DNA from: Microcella alkaliphila
Lineage (GTDB): Bacteria; Actinomycetota; Actinomycetes; Actinomycetales; Microbacteriaceae
Direction: 5' to 3'
Length of the DNA: 64,000 nt
Assembly (NCBI RefSeq): GCF_004216855.1
Contig: NZ_SGXT01000011.1
Coordinates: 186,001 to 250,000, forward strand
Shown here: positions 15,384-24,543 of the stretch, in pieces
How the letters are laid out: every line of letters begins with the position of its first letter
Numbering within the stretch: position 1 is the first letter of the stretch
Made by a program: the position numbers and the translations under genes
Notes under the pieces: generated by a model
Databases searched by the model: none
Told to the model about the DNA's origin: nothing
The model's input: only the letters and a program-made list of their open reading frames with translations

Positions 15384-17435
15384 GTGAGCATCACCCCCGT
15401 CACCCGCACCGCACCCGAACTGGTGCGCGGCTTCCCCGCGGGTCACGTGCTGCTCGGGTGCGACTACAACCCCGAACAGTGGGATGCGAGCGTCTGGCGC
15501 GATGACGTGGCACTGATGCGCGAACTCGGCGTCGACCTTGTCGCCATCAACATCTTCGGCTGGGCCCAGCTCGAGAAGCAGCCCGGCGAGTACGACTTCA
15601 CGGCGCTCGACGAGGTCATCGGTCTGCTCCACGAGGCAGGCATCCGTCTGAACCTCGGAACGGGGACGTCGTCGGCCCCACCGTGGCTCTCGCGCATCGA
15701 GCCGTCGATTCTCCCCGTCGATGCCGACGGCGTGACCGCGTGGCCCGGCGGCCGTCAGGCGTGGTGCCCGAGCTCGCCGGTGTTTCGCGAGCACGCGCTC
15801 GCGCTGGTCGACCGTGTCGCCGAACGATACGGCGAACACCCCGCCCTTGCCCTGTGGCACGTGTCCAACGAGCTGGGCTGCCACAACGCGCACTGCTACT
15901 GCGACACGTCGGCCCACGCCTTCCGTCGCTGGCTTGAGGCCCGTTACGGCACCATCGACGCACTCAACCACGCGTGGGGCACCGCTTTCTGGAGCCAGCG
16001 CTACAGCCAGTGGGGCGACATCCTGCCGCCGCGACGCACGCGCTCTGCCGGCAACCCCGCGCACGCCCTCGATTTCCGCCGCTTCAGCTCCGACGCCCTC
16101 CTCGACTACTACCGGGCCGAGCGCTCGGTCATCGAACAGCACTCATCGGCTCCCGTCACGACGAACCTGATGGTGACCGCGCACATCCAGACGCAGGACT
16201 ACTGGGGCTGGACGGACGACCTCGACCTCATCGCCAACGATCACTATCTCGATCACCGGCTCTCCGACCCGATCGCCGAGCTCGCCTTTAGCGCGGACCT
16301 CACGCGAGGGCTGGCCGGCGGTGACCCGTGGATGCTCATGGAATCGTCCACGAGCGCCGTCAGCTGGCAACCGGTCAACCACACGAAATCGGCCACCGAG
16401 CTACAGCTCACAGCCCTCACCCACGTCGCCCGCGGAGCCGACAGCATCTGCTTCTTCCAGTGGCGACAGTCACAACGCGGCGCCGAAAAGTTCCACTCGG
16501 CACTGCTGCCCCACGGCGGCACCGACTCCGACGGCTGGCGCTCGTCGGTCGCGCTCTCCGGCATGCTCGACCGCCTGGACGAGGTCGTCGGTAGCCGTGT
16601 CGAGGCGCGCGTGGCGATGGTGTTCGGCTGGCAGCAGTGGTGGGCGGCGGAAGGGGACTCTCACCCCACCTCGCTGCTTCGCTACCTCGACGAGGCACAC
16701 CGCTACGCCCGCGTGTTGCGGGCCCTCGGCGTCACGGTCGACATGGTGCGGCCCGGGGACGACCTCAGCGACTACGCACTCGCCGTCATACCCACCTTCT
16801 ACGCTCCGAGCGATGCGGATGTGCACGCCATCCGCTCCGCGGTCGACGCGGGAACGAGCATCCTCGTCACCCCGTTCAGCGGCATCGCCGACGAAACCGA
16901 TGCCATCCGGCTGGGGGGCTACCCGGGGGCGTTTCGTGAGTTGCTCGGCATCACCATCGACGAGATGCGCCCCCTGGCAGCTGACAGCGCCGTGCGTCTC
17001 GAGAGCGGAGCCGAAGGCAGCATCTGGACCGACAGCATCCGTCTTGCCGGAGCTCACGCTCACGACACCTTCGCATCCGGAGACGTCGCCGGCACCCCGG
17101 CCATCACGCGTCACGCTCACGGCTCCGCCACCGCGTGGTACGTCGGCACGGTGCTCGCTGAGGAATCTCTCGCCCGCCTCCTGTCCGAGGTGTGCGAGTC
17201 TGCCTCGGTCCCTGTCGCCGAGGTCGGCCCCGACGCAGACCTGGTGGTGCGTCGGGGCCCTCACCACCGCTACACGTTCGTCATCAACCACGGCGGCGAG
17301 ACGATCGCGAGTCCCGTCGCCGGCATCGACCTGCTCAGCGCAGACAGAATCGCAGTGGGGCACCGGGTCAGCGCCGGTCAGGCAATCGTCGTGCGTACCC
17401 CCCTCACCGACGAGGAGGCGAAGGAGAACCGATGA
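15384..17435 (+). CDS. GH42 beta-galactosidase
   Basis: This 683-residue glycoside hydrolase of family 42 opens with the family signature GCDYNPEQWD. The acid/base Glu is E163 in SNELGCH and the nucleophile is E320 in LMESSTSAVSW. A nearby Cys cluster (CHNAHCYC) matches the zinc-site region of several GH42 enzymes. With no signal peptide it acts in the cytoplasm on imported galactosides. GTG 15384 is preferred because GAGAGGA lies about 6 bp upstream; ATG 15321 would start inside the second operator region. It is the first gene of the operon, and its stop overlaps the first permease as ATGA. Confidence 0.93.
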   Translation: MSITPVTRTAPELVRGFPAGHVLLGCDYNPEQWDASVWRDDVALMRELGVDLVAINIFGWAQLEKQPGEYDFTALDEVIGLLHEAGIRLNLGTGTSSAPPWLSRIEPSILPVDADGVTAWPGGRQAWCPSSPVFREHALALVDRVAERYGEHPALALWHVSNELGCHNAHCYCDTSAHAFRRWLEARYGTIDALNHAWGTAFWSQRYSQWGDILPPRRTRSAGNPAHALDFRRFSSDALLDYYRAERSVIEQHSSAPVTTNLMVTAHIQTQDYWGWTDDLDLIANDHYLDHRLSDPIAELAFSADLTRGLAGGDPWMLMESSTSAVSWQPVNHTKSATELQLTALTHVARGADSICFFQWRQSQRGAEKFHSALLPHGGTDSDGWRSSVALSGMLDRLDEVVGSRVEARVAMVFGWQQWWAAEGDSHPTSLLRYLDEAHRYARVLRALGVTVDMVRPGDDLSDYALAVIPTFYAPSDADVHAIRSAVDAGTSILVTPFSGIADETDAIRLGGYPGAFRELLGITIDEMRPLAADSAVRLESGAEGSIWTDSIRLAGAHAHDTFASGDVAGTPAITRHAHGSATAWYVGTVLAEESLARLLSEVCESASVPVAEVGPDADLVVRRGPHHRYTFVINHGGETIASPVAGIDLLSADRIAVGHRVSAGQAIVVRTPLTDEEAKENR

Positions 17436-18337
17436 GTACCGACACTCCCACGAGAGGAAAGCCGAAATCACGCGCGGTGCGCCACCGCGGCGCGCTGCTC
17501 GTCTTCCTCGCCCCGTTCGGGGTCTTGTTCACGCTGTTCTACATCGTGCCGATCCTGTACGCAATCTATCAGTCGACGCTCGTCGTCGAGCGCGACGGCA
17601 CCTTCGGCGCGGCCCGTCAGGTGTTCGGCGGGCTCACCCAATACATCGCGGTGTTCCAGAACGACGCCTTCTGGCAGTCCATCGGCCGCGTCATGCTGTT
17701 CGGCATCGTGCAGGTGCCGATCATGCTCGGGCTCGCCCTCTTGCTCGCCCTGTTGCTGGATTCACCGCTCGTGCGCGGCACGAAGTTCTTCCGGCTCGCA
17801 TTCTTCGCGCCGTACGCCGTTCCCGGCGTCATCGCGGCCATCATGTGGGGCTTCCTGTACTCCCCCAACCTGTCGCCGTTCACCGACGTCACCCGAGCAA
17901 TTCCGTTCCTCTCGGGCGAACTCGTCCTGTGGTCGATCGCGAACGTCGTCACCTGGGTGTACGTCGGCTACAACATGCTGATCATTTACTCGGCGTTGCT
18001 GGCGATTCCGCAGGAGATCTACGAAGCTGCCCGGCTCGATGGCGCCGGCCAGGCACGCATCGCCTGGTCGATCAAGATCCCCCTGGTCGTTCCCGCCCTC
18101 GTCTTGACCGGCATCTTCTCGATCATCGGCACACTGCAGTTGCTCGCCGAACCGCAGGTGTTCCGCAGCTTCACCTCCACGGTCACGAGCGACTTCACCC
18201 CAAATCTGCTCATCTACTCGACGGCATCCGTGCCGAACGTGTCTCTCGCGGCGGCCATGTCGGTCGTGCTCGCCCTGACCACGTTCATCCTCTCGTTCAC
18301 CGTGCTGAAGCTCACCCAGCGGAGGACCCAAGCATGA
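17432..18337 (+). CDS. Sugar ABC transporter permease (MalF type)
   Basis: This 301-residue CUT1-family permease has about six transmembrane helices. The conserved EAA loop that docks the ATPase reads YEAARLDGAGQARIAWSIKIP in the last third. It pairs with the permease at 18334 and the binding protein at 19296 to form an importer for galactosides, judging from the flanking alpha- and beta-galactosidases. Its start overlaps the beta-galactosidase stop by 4 bp, and its stop overlaps the next gene by 4 bp, indicating tight coupling. No ATPase gene is present in the operon. Confidence 0.93.
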   Translation: MSTDTPTRGKPKSRAVRHRGALLVFLAPFGVLFTLFYIVPILYAIYQSTLVVERDGTFGAARQVFGGLTQYIAVFQNDAFWQSIGRVMLFGIVQVPIMLGLALLLALLLDSPLVRGTKFFRLAFFAPYAVPGVIAAIMWGFLYSPNLSPFTDVTRAIPFLSGELVLWSIANVVTWVYVGYNMLIIYSALLAIPQEIYEAARLDGAGQARIAWSIKIPLVVPALVLTGIFSIIGTLQLLAEPQVFRSFTSTVTSDFTPNLLIYSTASVPNVSLAAAMSVVLALTTFILSFTVLKLTQRRTQA

Positions 18338-19218
18338 GCGCCCAGACCGCTCCCGCCCGCACGAAGGGCCGCAGTTCCGTACAGGAGTCGATCGCCTCGC
18401 GCGTGCTCGCCATGGCCGTTATGGCCATCGCCACGCTGTACTTCCTCACGCCGATCTGGTGGTTGTTCGTCGCGTCGACCAAGACCCGTGGACAGTTCAC
18501 GACGACGGCGCCGCTGTGGTTCGCCGACTTCAACCTCTTCGAGAACATCCAGGCCCTGTTCGACTACCGCAACGCGGTCTTCCTCCGGTGGTTGCTGAAC
18601 AGCGCGCTCTATGCCGGCCTCGGAGCTGCCCTCGCGACGCTGTTCGCCGCCATGACGGGCTACGCGATCGCCAAGTACACGTTCTGGGGCCGCAACGCCC
18701 TGTTCAACGTGATTCTGGGCGGCGTGCTGGTGCCGGCGACTGCCCTCGCGCTGCCGCTGTTCCTGCTCTTCAGCCAGATCGGGGCAACCAACACGTACTG
18801 GGCCGTCTTCCTGCCGAGCCTCGTCAGCCCGTTCGGCGTCTACCTGTCCCGCATTTACGCGGCCGCGAGCGTGCCCGACGAGATCATCGAGGCCGCCCGC
18901 ATTGACGGCGCGGGCGAGGTCAAGACCTTCTTCACCGTCTCTACCCGCATGCTGGCTCCGGCACTCGTCACGATCTTCCTGTTCCAGTTCGTGGCGATCT
19001 GGAACAACTTCTTTCTGCCCCTGATCATGCTGCGCGACGAAGCTCTCTTCCCCGTGACCCTCGGGCTGTACGTCTGGAATACCCAGGTGAGCCAGATCCC
19101 CGACATCCGCGCCCTCGTCATCATCGGGTCGCTCTTGTCGATCATCCCCCTCATCATCACGTTCCTCGGGCTGCAGCGTTTCTGGCAGTCCGGGCTGGCG
19201 AACGGCGGGCTCAAGTGA
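18334..19218 (+). CDS. Sugar ABC transporter permease (MalG type)
   Basis: This 294-residue CUT1-family inner-membrane permease has an N-terminal cytoplasmic tail and about six transmembrane segments. The EAA motif reads IEAARIDGAGEVKTFF in the C-terminal half. It is the second half of the heterodimeric channel with the preceding gene (ATGA overlap). The energising ATPase must be supplied from elsewhere, as in actinobacterial systems that share one MsiK-type ATPase among several sugar importers. Confidence 0.93.
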   Translation: MSAQTAPARTKGRSSVQESIASRVLAMAVMAIATLYFLTPIWWLFVASTKTRGQFTTTAPLWFADFNLFENIQALFDYRNAVFLRWLLNSALYAGLGAALATLFAAMTGYAIAKYTFWGRNALFNVILGGVLVPATALALPLFLLFSQIGATNTYWAVFLPSLVSPFGVYLSRIYAAASVPDEIIEAARIDGAGEVKTFFTVSTRMLAPALVTIFLFQFVAIWNNFFLPLIMLRDEALFPVTLGLYVWNTQVSQIPDIRALVIIGSLLSIIPLIITFLGLQRFWQSGLANGGLK

Positions 19219-19295
19219 GCCCGACAGCCGGCGAACCCGCGGCGGGCCCCCTGCGCCCGACCCGCACCCCCACCACCAAGAGAAAGGAAACCCGC

Positions 19296-20621
19296 ATGGC
19301 GATCTCCCGCATCGCGCGCACCGGGGCCATCGTGGCCGCGGCAACGCTCGCGCTCACCGCCTGCTCGACCGGCACCGGAGGCGATGGCGCCTCCGGTGAC
19401 TGCGCTCCGAGCGACGGACCCGTCACCCTCACCTTCACCAGCTGGCTGCCCGGCGTCGAAGAAGCCGTGGCCATCTGGAACGAAGAGAACCCCGACATTC
19501 AGGTCAACGTGCAGACCGGCCCGAACGGCCTGGGCGGCACGTACCAGAACTTCTTCAACCAGCTCGCCGCCGGCAACGCGCCCGACCTCGGCCAGATCGA
19601 ATACGACGCGATGCCGAACTTCCGCGTACAGGACGGCCTCGAGAACATCGCGGCCTGTGAGGGAATCCTCGACGCGCGGAGCCAGTTCGTCGACTGGACC
19701 TGGAGCCAGGTCACCTTCGGGGAAGAGAACGCGGTCTACGCGATCCCGCAGGACACCGGCCCGATGGCCATGTTCTACCGCGCCGACCTGTTCGAAGAGG
19801 CCGGTATCGACGTCCCCACCACGTGGGACGAGTACCGTGCCGCGGCTGAAGCGATCCGTGAGGAGGGTGGCTACATCACCAACTTCTCGCAGAGCGACAT
19901 CAACCAGTTCGCCGGCTTCGTCTGGCAGACCGGCGGCCAGTGGTTCTCGAACAGTGGCGACGAGTGGCAGGTCAACCTCACGGGCGACGAGTCGCTCATG
20001 GTTGCCGAGTACTGGCAGGGCCTGCTCGCCGACGACCTCGTCTCGGCGAACCCGCCGTGGACCGACGAGTGGAACGCCGCGTTCAACAACTCCGAGGTCT
20101 GGACCTGGGTCTCGGCCGTCTGGGGCGCCAACACCATCCTCAGTGGCGCTCCCGATACCGCCGGCAACTGGGCCGTCGCCCCGATGCCGCAGTGGGAGGC
20201 TGGCGCGAGCGCTGCCGGTAACTGGGGTGGCTCGACCACTGCGGTTCTGAAGGGCTCTGACCACCCGTACGAGGCGGCTCAGTTCGCTCTGTGGCTGAAC
20301 ACCGACGCTGACGCGCTCACCGCCATGAACCGCACCGCGCAGATCTACCCGGCGACCATCGAGGGTGCGAACCTTCCGGTCTTCACCCAGGGCGTCGAGT
20401 TCTACGGCGGTCAGGAGATCTACCAGGTCTTCGCCGAGGCCGGCACCAACGTTGACCCCAACTTCGTGTGGGGCCCGACGATGACGCAGGTCTACAACGA
20501 CGTGGCTGACGGCTTCTCCGGAGCCATCTCGGGCACCGGTACGCTCATGGACGCACTGACCGCCGGTCAGCAGTCGACCATCGCAGCGCTCCGCGCCGCG
20601 AGCATCCCCGTTCAGGAGTAA
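19296..20621 (+). CDS. Sugar ABC transporter substrate-binding lipoprotein
   Basis: This 441-residue extracellular binding protein of the CUT1 class has a short basic N-terminus, a hydrophobic helix and a lipobox LTAC at residues 22-25, so Cys25 would be lipidated and anchor it to the outer face of the membrane. The mature part has the aromatic-rich binding fold (TFTSWLPG, FAGFVWQTGGQWF, AVWGANTILSG). An AGAAAGGAAA ribosome binding site precedes ATG 19296. The 77-bp gap after the permease may allow separate, higher expression. The substrate is probably an alpha- or beta-galactoside, inferred from its neighbours. Confidence 0.93.
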   Translation: MAISRIARTGAIVAAATLALTACSTGTGGDGASGDCAPSDGPVTLTFTSWLPGVEEAVAIWNEENPDIQVNVQTGPNGLGGTYQNFFNQLAAGNAPDLGQIEYDAMPNFRVQDGLENIAACEGILDARSQFVDWTWSQVTFGEENAVYAIPQDTGPMAMFYRADLFEEAGIDVPTTWDEYRAAAEAIREEGGYITNFSQSDINQFAGFVWQTGGQWFSNSGDEWQVNLTGDESLMVAEYWQGLLADDLVSANPPWTDEWNAAFNNSEVWTWVSAVWGANTILSGAPDTAGNWAVAPMPQWEAGASAAGNWGGSTTAVLKGSDHPYEAAQFALWLNTDADALTAMNRTAQIYPATIEGANLPVFTQGVEFYGGQEIYQVFAEAGTNVDPNFVWGPTMTQVYNDVADGFSGAISGTGTLMDALTAGQQSTIAALRAASIPVQE

Positions 20622-20626
20622 GCACC

Positions 20627-22759
20627 ATCCCACTCCATCACCTCCGTGCCGCGGGTGTCAGCGTTCTGCTCGACGCCCGCGGCACGGGCGTGCCCCGGCT
20701 TCTTCACATCGGCGCCGACCTCGGCGCGCTCGATGACCAGTCCCTCTCAGCCCTCGCCGCGCCCGCCGCGATCCCACCCAGCTCGCCCGACATCCCCGTC
20801 GTTCCGTCGCTCGTCGCGAACCGACCCGAGGGGTTTGCCGGCTGGCCGACCGCGGTGCTGCGCCGCGCGACGGCCCCCGCGTCGCGATTCGCCACCCGCT
20901 TCGCGACGCGAGAAGTCGCGTCGGATGCCGCCTCGAGCATCCGCGTTGTCGTTGACGCGCGCGATGACCACGGTCTCGTCGCGACGATCGAATGGATGCT
21001 CGCCCTCAGCCCCGAGGGCGTCGTCACGATCGCGCTCACCGCGCACGCGGGCGCCGAGCCCGTCGAGCTGACGCGCCTGGCCGCGGCCGTTCCCGTTCCC
21101 GCTCGAGCGAGCGAGCTCCTCGACTTCACCGGCCTCTGGGCATACGAGCGGCGCCCTCAGCGCGGAGCAGTCAGAGACGGCCTGATGCTGCGCGAGCAAC
21201 GCCAGGGTCGCCCCGGCCACGACAGCCCGTTCCTGACGGTGGCGGGCACGCCTGGGTTCGGCTTCCGCCACGGCGAGGTGTGGGCGCTCCACCACGCGTG
21301 GAGCGGCGACAACGTCACGGGACTCGAGAGCCTCGCGACCGGCGATCGGCGTCTCATCGCCGCCGAGCTGCTCGAACCGGGCGAGCTGATCCTCGCCCCC
21401 AGCGAGACGTACACCGCCCCAGACACCGTCGTGACGTATTCACGCGCGGGGCTCGACGGGCTGAGCGACCGCTTCCACCCGTTCGTGCGGCGCCTCACTC
21501 CCCGGGCGTCGCGCCCGCTCGTGCTGAACACGTGGGAGGCCGTGTACTTCGAGCAGTCGCTCGAGCGACTGACGCCCCTCGTCGAGGCGGCGGCAGAGGT
21601 CGGTGTTGAGCGCTTTGTGCTCGACGACGGCTGGTTCACCGGCCGCACCGACGACAAGCGCGCTCTCGGCGACTGGACCGTCGACCGCGGGCGCTGGCCC
21701 GACGGCTTGCACCCGCTGATTGCCGAGGTGCAGGCGCGCAGCATGGAGTTCGGCCTCTGGGTCGAACCCGAGATGGTGAGTCCCGACAGCGCGCTCGCCC
21801 GTGCCCACCCCGAGTGGGTGCTCGCTGACACGGCAGCCGACAACAGTGGCCAGAGCGTTCCCCCGGGCTGGCGCTGGCAGCACACCCTCGACCTCACGGC
21901 CGACGGCGCGGCCGACCACGTGTTTGACGCGCTCGACGCGCTCCTAACCGAGTACCCCATCACCTTTCTCAAGTGGGACCACAACCGCGCACTGCACGCC
22001 GCTTCGGCCGCGTCCCAGACCCGCGCCCTCTACGCGCTGCTCGACCGGATGCGCGCCGCCCACCCGCACGTTGCGATCGAGTCGTGCGCCTCCGGGGGTG
22101 CCCGCATCGATCTCGGCATCGCCCGCCGCGTGCACCGCTTCTGGACCTCCGACACGAACGACGCCCTCGAGCGGCAGGCCATTCAGCGCTACACGGGGAT
22201 CCTGATGCCACCGGAGCTGCTCGGCGGCCACGTCGGCTCTGGCCGCGCCCACATCACCGGTCGCACTCACGACCTTTCGCTCAGGCTCATCACGGCCCTG
22301 TTCGGGCACGCTGGCATCGAATGGGATCTCACCCGCGCCTCCGACGCCGAGCGCGAGCAGCTCGCGGCGTGGGCGGCGCTCTACCGCGAGCTGCGTCCGC
22401 TGCTGCACGGCGGCCGCACCGTTCGCAGCGACGAGGCGGGCGGCGACCGACTCGTGCACGCGGTCGTCAGCCACGATGCTGACCGCGCCCTCATCGCGCT
22501 GGTCCAGCTCACCGCCTCCCCCGTCGCGACGCCCGCGCGCCTACGCGTGCCGGGCCTCGACCCCGATCGCGTTTACCGCCTCGAACCCGTCACGATTGGT
22601 GCCCCCGCGCACGCGGTGCAGGACGCCGCTCCGGCGTGGTGGCACGTCGGCTCGATCGACATCACTGGCCGCGCACTCGCCGAGTTCGGGGTTCCCGTGC
22701 CCCTGCTCGCGCCCGAGCAGGCGATCCTGCTGCGCGCGACCGCGATTGCCGCCAGCTAA
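20627..22759 (+). CDS. GH36 alpha-galactosidase with an apparent ATC start codon
   Basis: The product is 710 residues from the proposed start. The GH36 nucleophile is D451 in FLKWDHNR and the acid/base is D509 in FWTSDTND; VLDDGWF and WVEPEMV are also typical. It would release galactose from imported alpha-galactosides in the cytoplasm. The first ordinary start codon, GTG 20690, has no ribosome binding site and would remove conserved-looking residues (LHHLRAAGVSVLLDARGTG). That segment is open in frame, and ATC 20627 lies 8 nt after AGGAG (20614-20618). I therefore place the start there; GTG 20690 is the conservative alternative. The stop overlaps the convergent TrmH gene. Confidence 0.88.
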   Translation: MPLHHLRAAGVSVLLDARGTGVPRLLHIGADLGALDDQSLSALAAPAAIPPSSPDIPVVPSLVANRPEGFAGWPTAVLRRATAPASRFATRFATREVASDAASSIRVVVDARDDHGLVATIEWMLALSPEGVVTIALTAHAGAEPVELTRLAAAVPVPARASELLDFTGLWAYERRPQRGAVRDGLMLREQRQGRPGHDSPFLTVAGTPGFGFRHGEVWALHHAWSGDNVTGLESLATGDRRLIAAELLEPGELILAPSETYTAPDTVVTYSRAGLDGLSDRFHPFVRRLTPRASRPLVLNTWEAVYFEQSLERLTPLVEAAAEVGVERFVLDDGWFTGRTDDKRALGDWTVDRGRWPDGLHPLIAEVQARSMEFGLWVEPEMVSPDSALARAHPEWVLADTAADNSGQSVPPGWRWQHTLDLTADGAADHVFDALDALLTEYPITFLKWDHNRALHAASAASQTRALYALLDRMRAAHPHVAIESCASGGARIDLGIARRVHRFWTSDTNDALERQAIQRYTGILMPPELLGGHVGSGRAHITGRTHDLSLRLITALFGHAGIEWDLTRASDAEREQLAAWAALYRELRPLLHGGRTVRSDEAGGDRLVHAVVSHDADRALIALVQLTASPVATPARLRVPGLDPDRVYRLEPVTIGAPAHAVQDAAPAWWHVGSIDITGRALAEFGVPVPLLAPEQAILLRATAIAAS

Positions 22760-23556
22760 ACCTGCAGCGCGTACAGGGCAACGGCCGCCGCAGCGGCCAC
22801 GTTGAGCGAGTCGACCCCGTGCCCCATGGGGATCGTCACCACTGTGTCGGCCGCGGCCAGCGCTCGCCGCGATAGCCCATCTCCCTCCGAGCCCACGACG
22901 ACGGCCACCCGCTCGGGTGCCGAGGCCGCGTACTCGCGCAACCCCACGGCGTCGTCGGCGAGCGCGAGGGCGGCGAGCTGGAAGCCGGCGTCCGTGAAGA
23001 GGGTGCGTGCCGCATCCCATTCGGGAAGGCGCGTCCACGGCACCTGCAGCACCGTGCCCATCGAAACGCGCACGCTGCGCCGGTACAGCGGATCGGCGGC
23101 GTCGGCCGTGACGAACACGGCGTCGGCGCCGAGGCCCGCGACAGAGCGGAAGATCGCGCCGATGTTGGTGTGGTCAACGACGTTTTCGATGACGACGACG
23201 CGGCGGGCGTCGCGCAGCAGTGCGCCCGGGTCGGGAAGCGTGGGCCGGTGCATGCTCGCCAGCGCGCCGCGGTGCAGGTGGAACCCGGTCAGCTCCTCCA
23301 ACAGCGCGGGTGTGCCGACGTAGACGGGCACATCATGCCCCGCGAGCAGCCCCTCGAGCTCGGGTAGCCAGCGCTCGCTCGTGAGCACGCTGCGCGGCCG
23401 GTGGCCCGCCGCCAGCGCGCGCCCGATGACGGTCAGGGACTCGGCCAGGTACAGTCCACCCTCGGGCTCGATCGCGCGGCGCAGCGCCACGTCGGTCAGC
23501 CGGGCGTAGTCGTCGAGCGCCGGGTCGTCGAGCGTCTCGAACACGCGAATCTGCAC
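22756..23556 (-). CDS. TrmH/SpoU-family RNA 2'-O-methyltransferase
   Basis: This 266-residue protein has a C-terminal SPOUT domain. ENVVDHTNIGAIFRSVAGLG is motif 1, GSEGDGLSRRAL is motif 2 and IPMGHGVDSLNVAAAAAVALY is motif 3, the knotted SAM-binding site. An N-terminal substrate-binding part (YLAESLTVIGRAL) resembles rRNA methyltransferases. It methylates a ribose 2'-OH in rRNA or tRNA; the site is unknown. GTG 23556 has an AGGGAGG ribosome binding site 8 nt upstream. Its stop overlaps the alpha-galactosidase stop by 4 bp (CTAA). Confidence 0.9.
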   Translation of the reverse strand: MQIRVFETLDDPALDDYARLTDVALRRAIEPEGGLYLAESLTVIGRALAAGHRPRSVLTSERWLPELEGLLAGHDVPVYVGTPALLEELTGFHLHRGALASMHRPTLPDPGALLRDARRVVVIENVVDHTNIGAIFRSVAGLGADAVFVTADAADPLYRRSVRVSMGTVLQVPWTRLPEWDAARTLFTDAGFQLAALALADDAVGLREYAASAPERVAVVVGSEGDGLSRRALAAADTVVTIPMGHGVDSLNVAAAAAVALYALQV

Positions 23557-23643
23557 CGAATTGCCTCCCTACAGGCCCTCGGAAACATATCGGAAACCGC
23601 GAGAGTTTAGTGTGGCGACAGCACCGCGAATCGGAGACCGCCC

Positions 23644-24501
23644 GTGACGAGCACCGCAGCCCCCGCCCTCGCCTTCGGCGATGAGGCGCTTGCCGAGGTC
23701 GCGCGTGCCGCCGAGCTGCTGAAGGGCCGCCGTCTCGCCGTCCTCACCGGTGCGGGCATCAGCACCGATTCGGGCATCCCCGACTACCGGGGCGCCGGCG
23801 CTCCCGTGCGCACGCCGATGACCTTCAGCCAGTTCCTCGCCGACGAGCCGTACCGCAAGCGCTACTGGGCGGGCAGCCACCTCGGCTGGTCGCGGTTCGC
23901 CGCCTCCCGCCCGAACGCCGGGCATCGGATGCTCGCCGAGCTCGAGCAGGCCGGCCTCGTCACCGGCGTGGTCACCCAGAACGTCGACGGACTCCACGTG
24001 CGCGCCGGCTCGCAACGGGTCGTCGACCTGCATGGCTCGATGGATCGCGTCGTCTGCCTGCACTGCGGGCAGGCGTTCTCGCGCGATGCGATCGCCGAGC
24101 GCATCCAGCTGCTGAACCCCTGGTTCGACGAGTCCGTCGCGAGTCGCATCAACCCCGATGGCGACGCCGAGGTCGACGACGTGTCGCGCTTCGAGGTGCC
24201 CGAGTGCACCGTGTGCGGCGGCACGCTGAAGCCCGACATCGTGTTCTTCGGCGAGTTCGTGCCGCCGATCAAGTTCGAGGAAGCGCGCACGATCGTGGCT
24301 CGCGCCGACGCGCTCGTCGTGCTCGGGTCATCCCTCGTCGTCAACTCGGGCATCCGCCTCGTCGGGCTCGCGCAGAAGAAGCGCATCCCGACCGTCATCG
24401 TCAACCGTGGGGTCACGAAGGCCGACGCGCGGGCCGCCGTTAAGATCGATGCGGGCACCTCCGAGACGCTCGCCCTCCTCCGCGACGCGCTCCTGCCCTG
24501 A
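23644..24501 (+). CDS. Sir2-family NAD-dependent protein deacylase
   Basis: This 285-residue sirtuin carries GAGISTDSGIPDYRG (NAD binding), TQNVDGLH, and the catalytic His in VDLHGSMD. Two Cys pairs, CLHC and CTVC, bind structural zinc. GSSLVVNSG and IVNRG complete the Rossmann fold. It removes acyl groups from protein lysines using NAD. The start is GTG 23644. A direct repeat CGGAAAC at 23580-23586 and 23591-23597, 11 bp apart, lies upstream and might bind a regulator. It is followed by the phosphatase and YbaK genes on the same strand. Confidence 0.93.
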   Translation: MTSTAAPALAFGDEALAEVARAAELLKGRRLAVLTGAGISTDSGIPDYRGAGAPVRTPMTFSQFLADEPYRKRYWAGSHLGWSRFAASRPNAGHRMLAELEQAGLVTGVVTQNVDGLHVRAGSQRVVDLHGSMDRVVCLHCGQAFSRDAIAERIQLLNPWFDESVASRINPDGDAEVDDVSRFEVPECTVCGGTLKPDIVFFGEFVPPIKFEEARTIVARADALVVLGSSLVVNSGIRLVGLAQKKRIPTVIVNRGVTKADARAAVKIDAGTSETLALLRDALLP

Positions 24502-24543
24502 TCTGAGCCTCGGCCGAAATCCGGTCGGGTACGGAAGGGACCG

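Noticed and set aside
18855-20633. 592-residue open frame antisense to the permease and sugar-binding protein genes
   Set aside because: The plus-strand genes are certain. This frame has no domain and its composition is that of a codon-position artefact.
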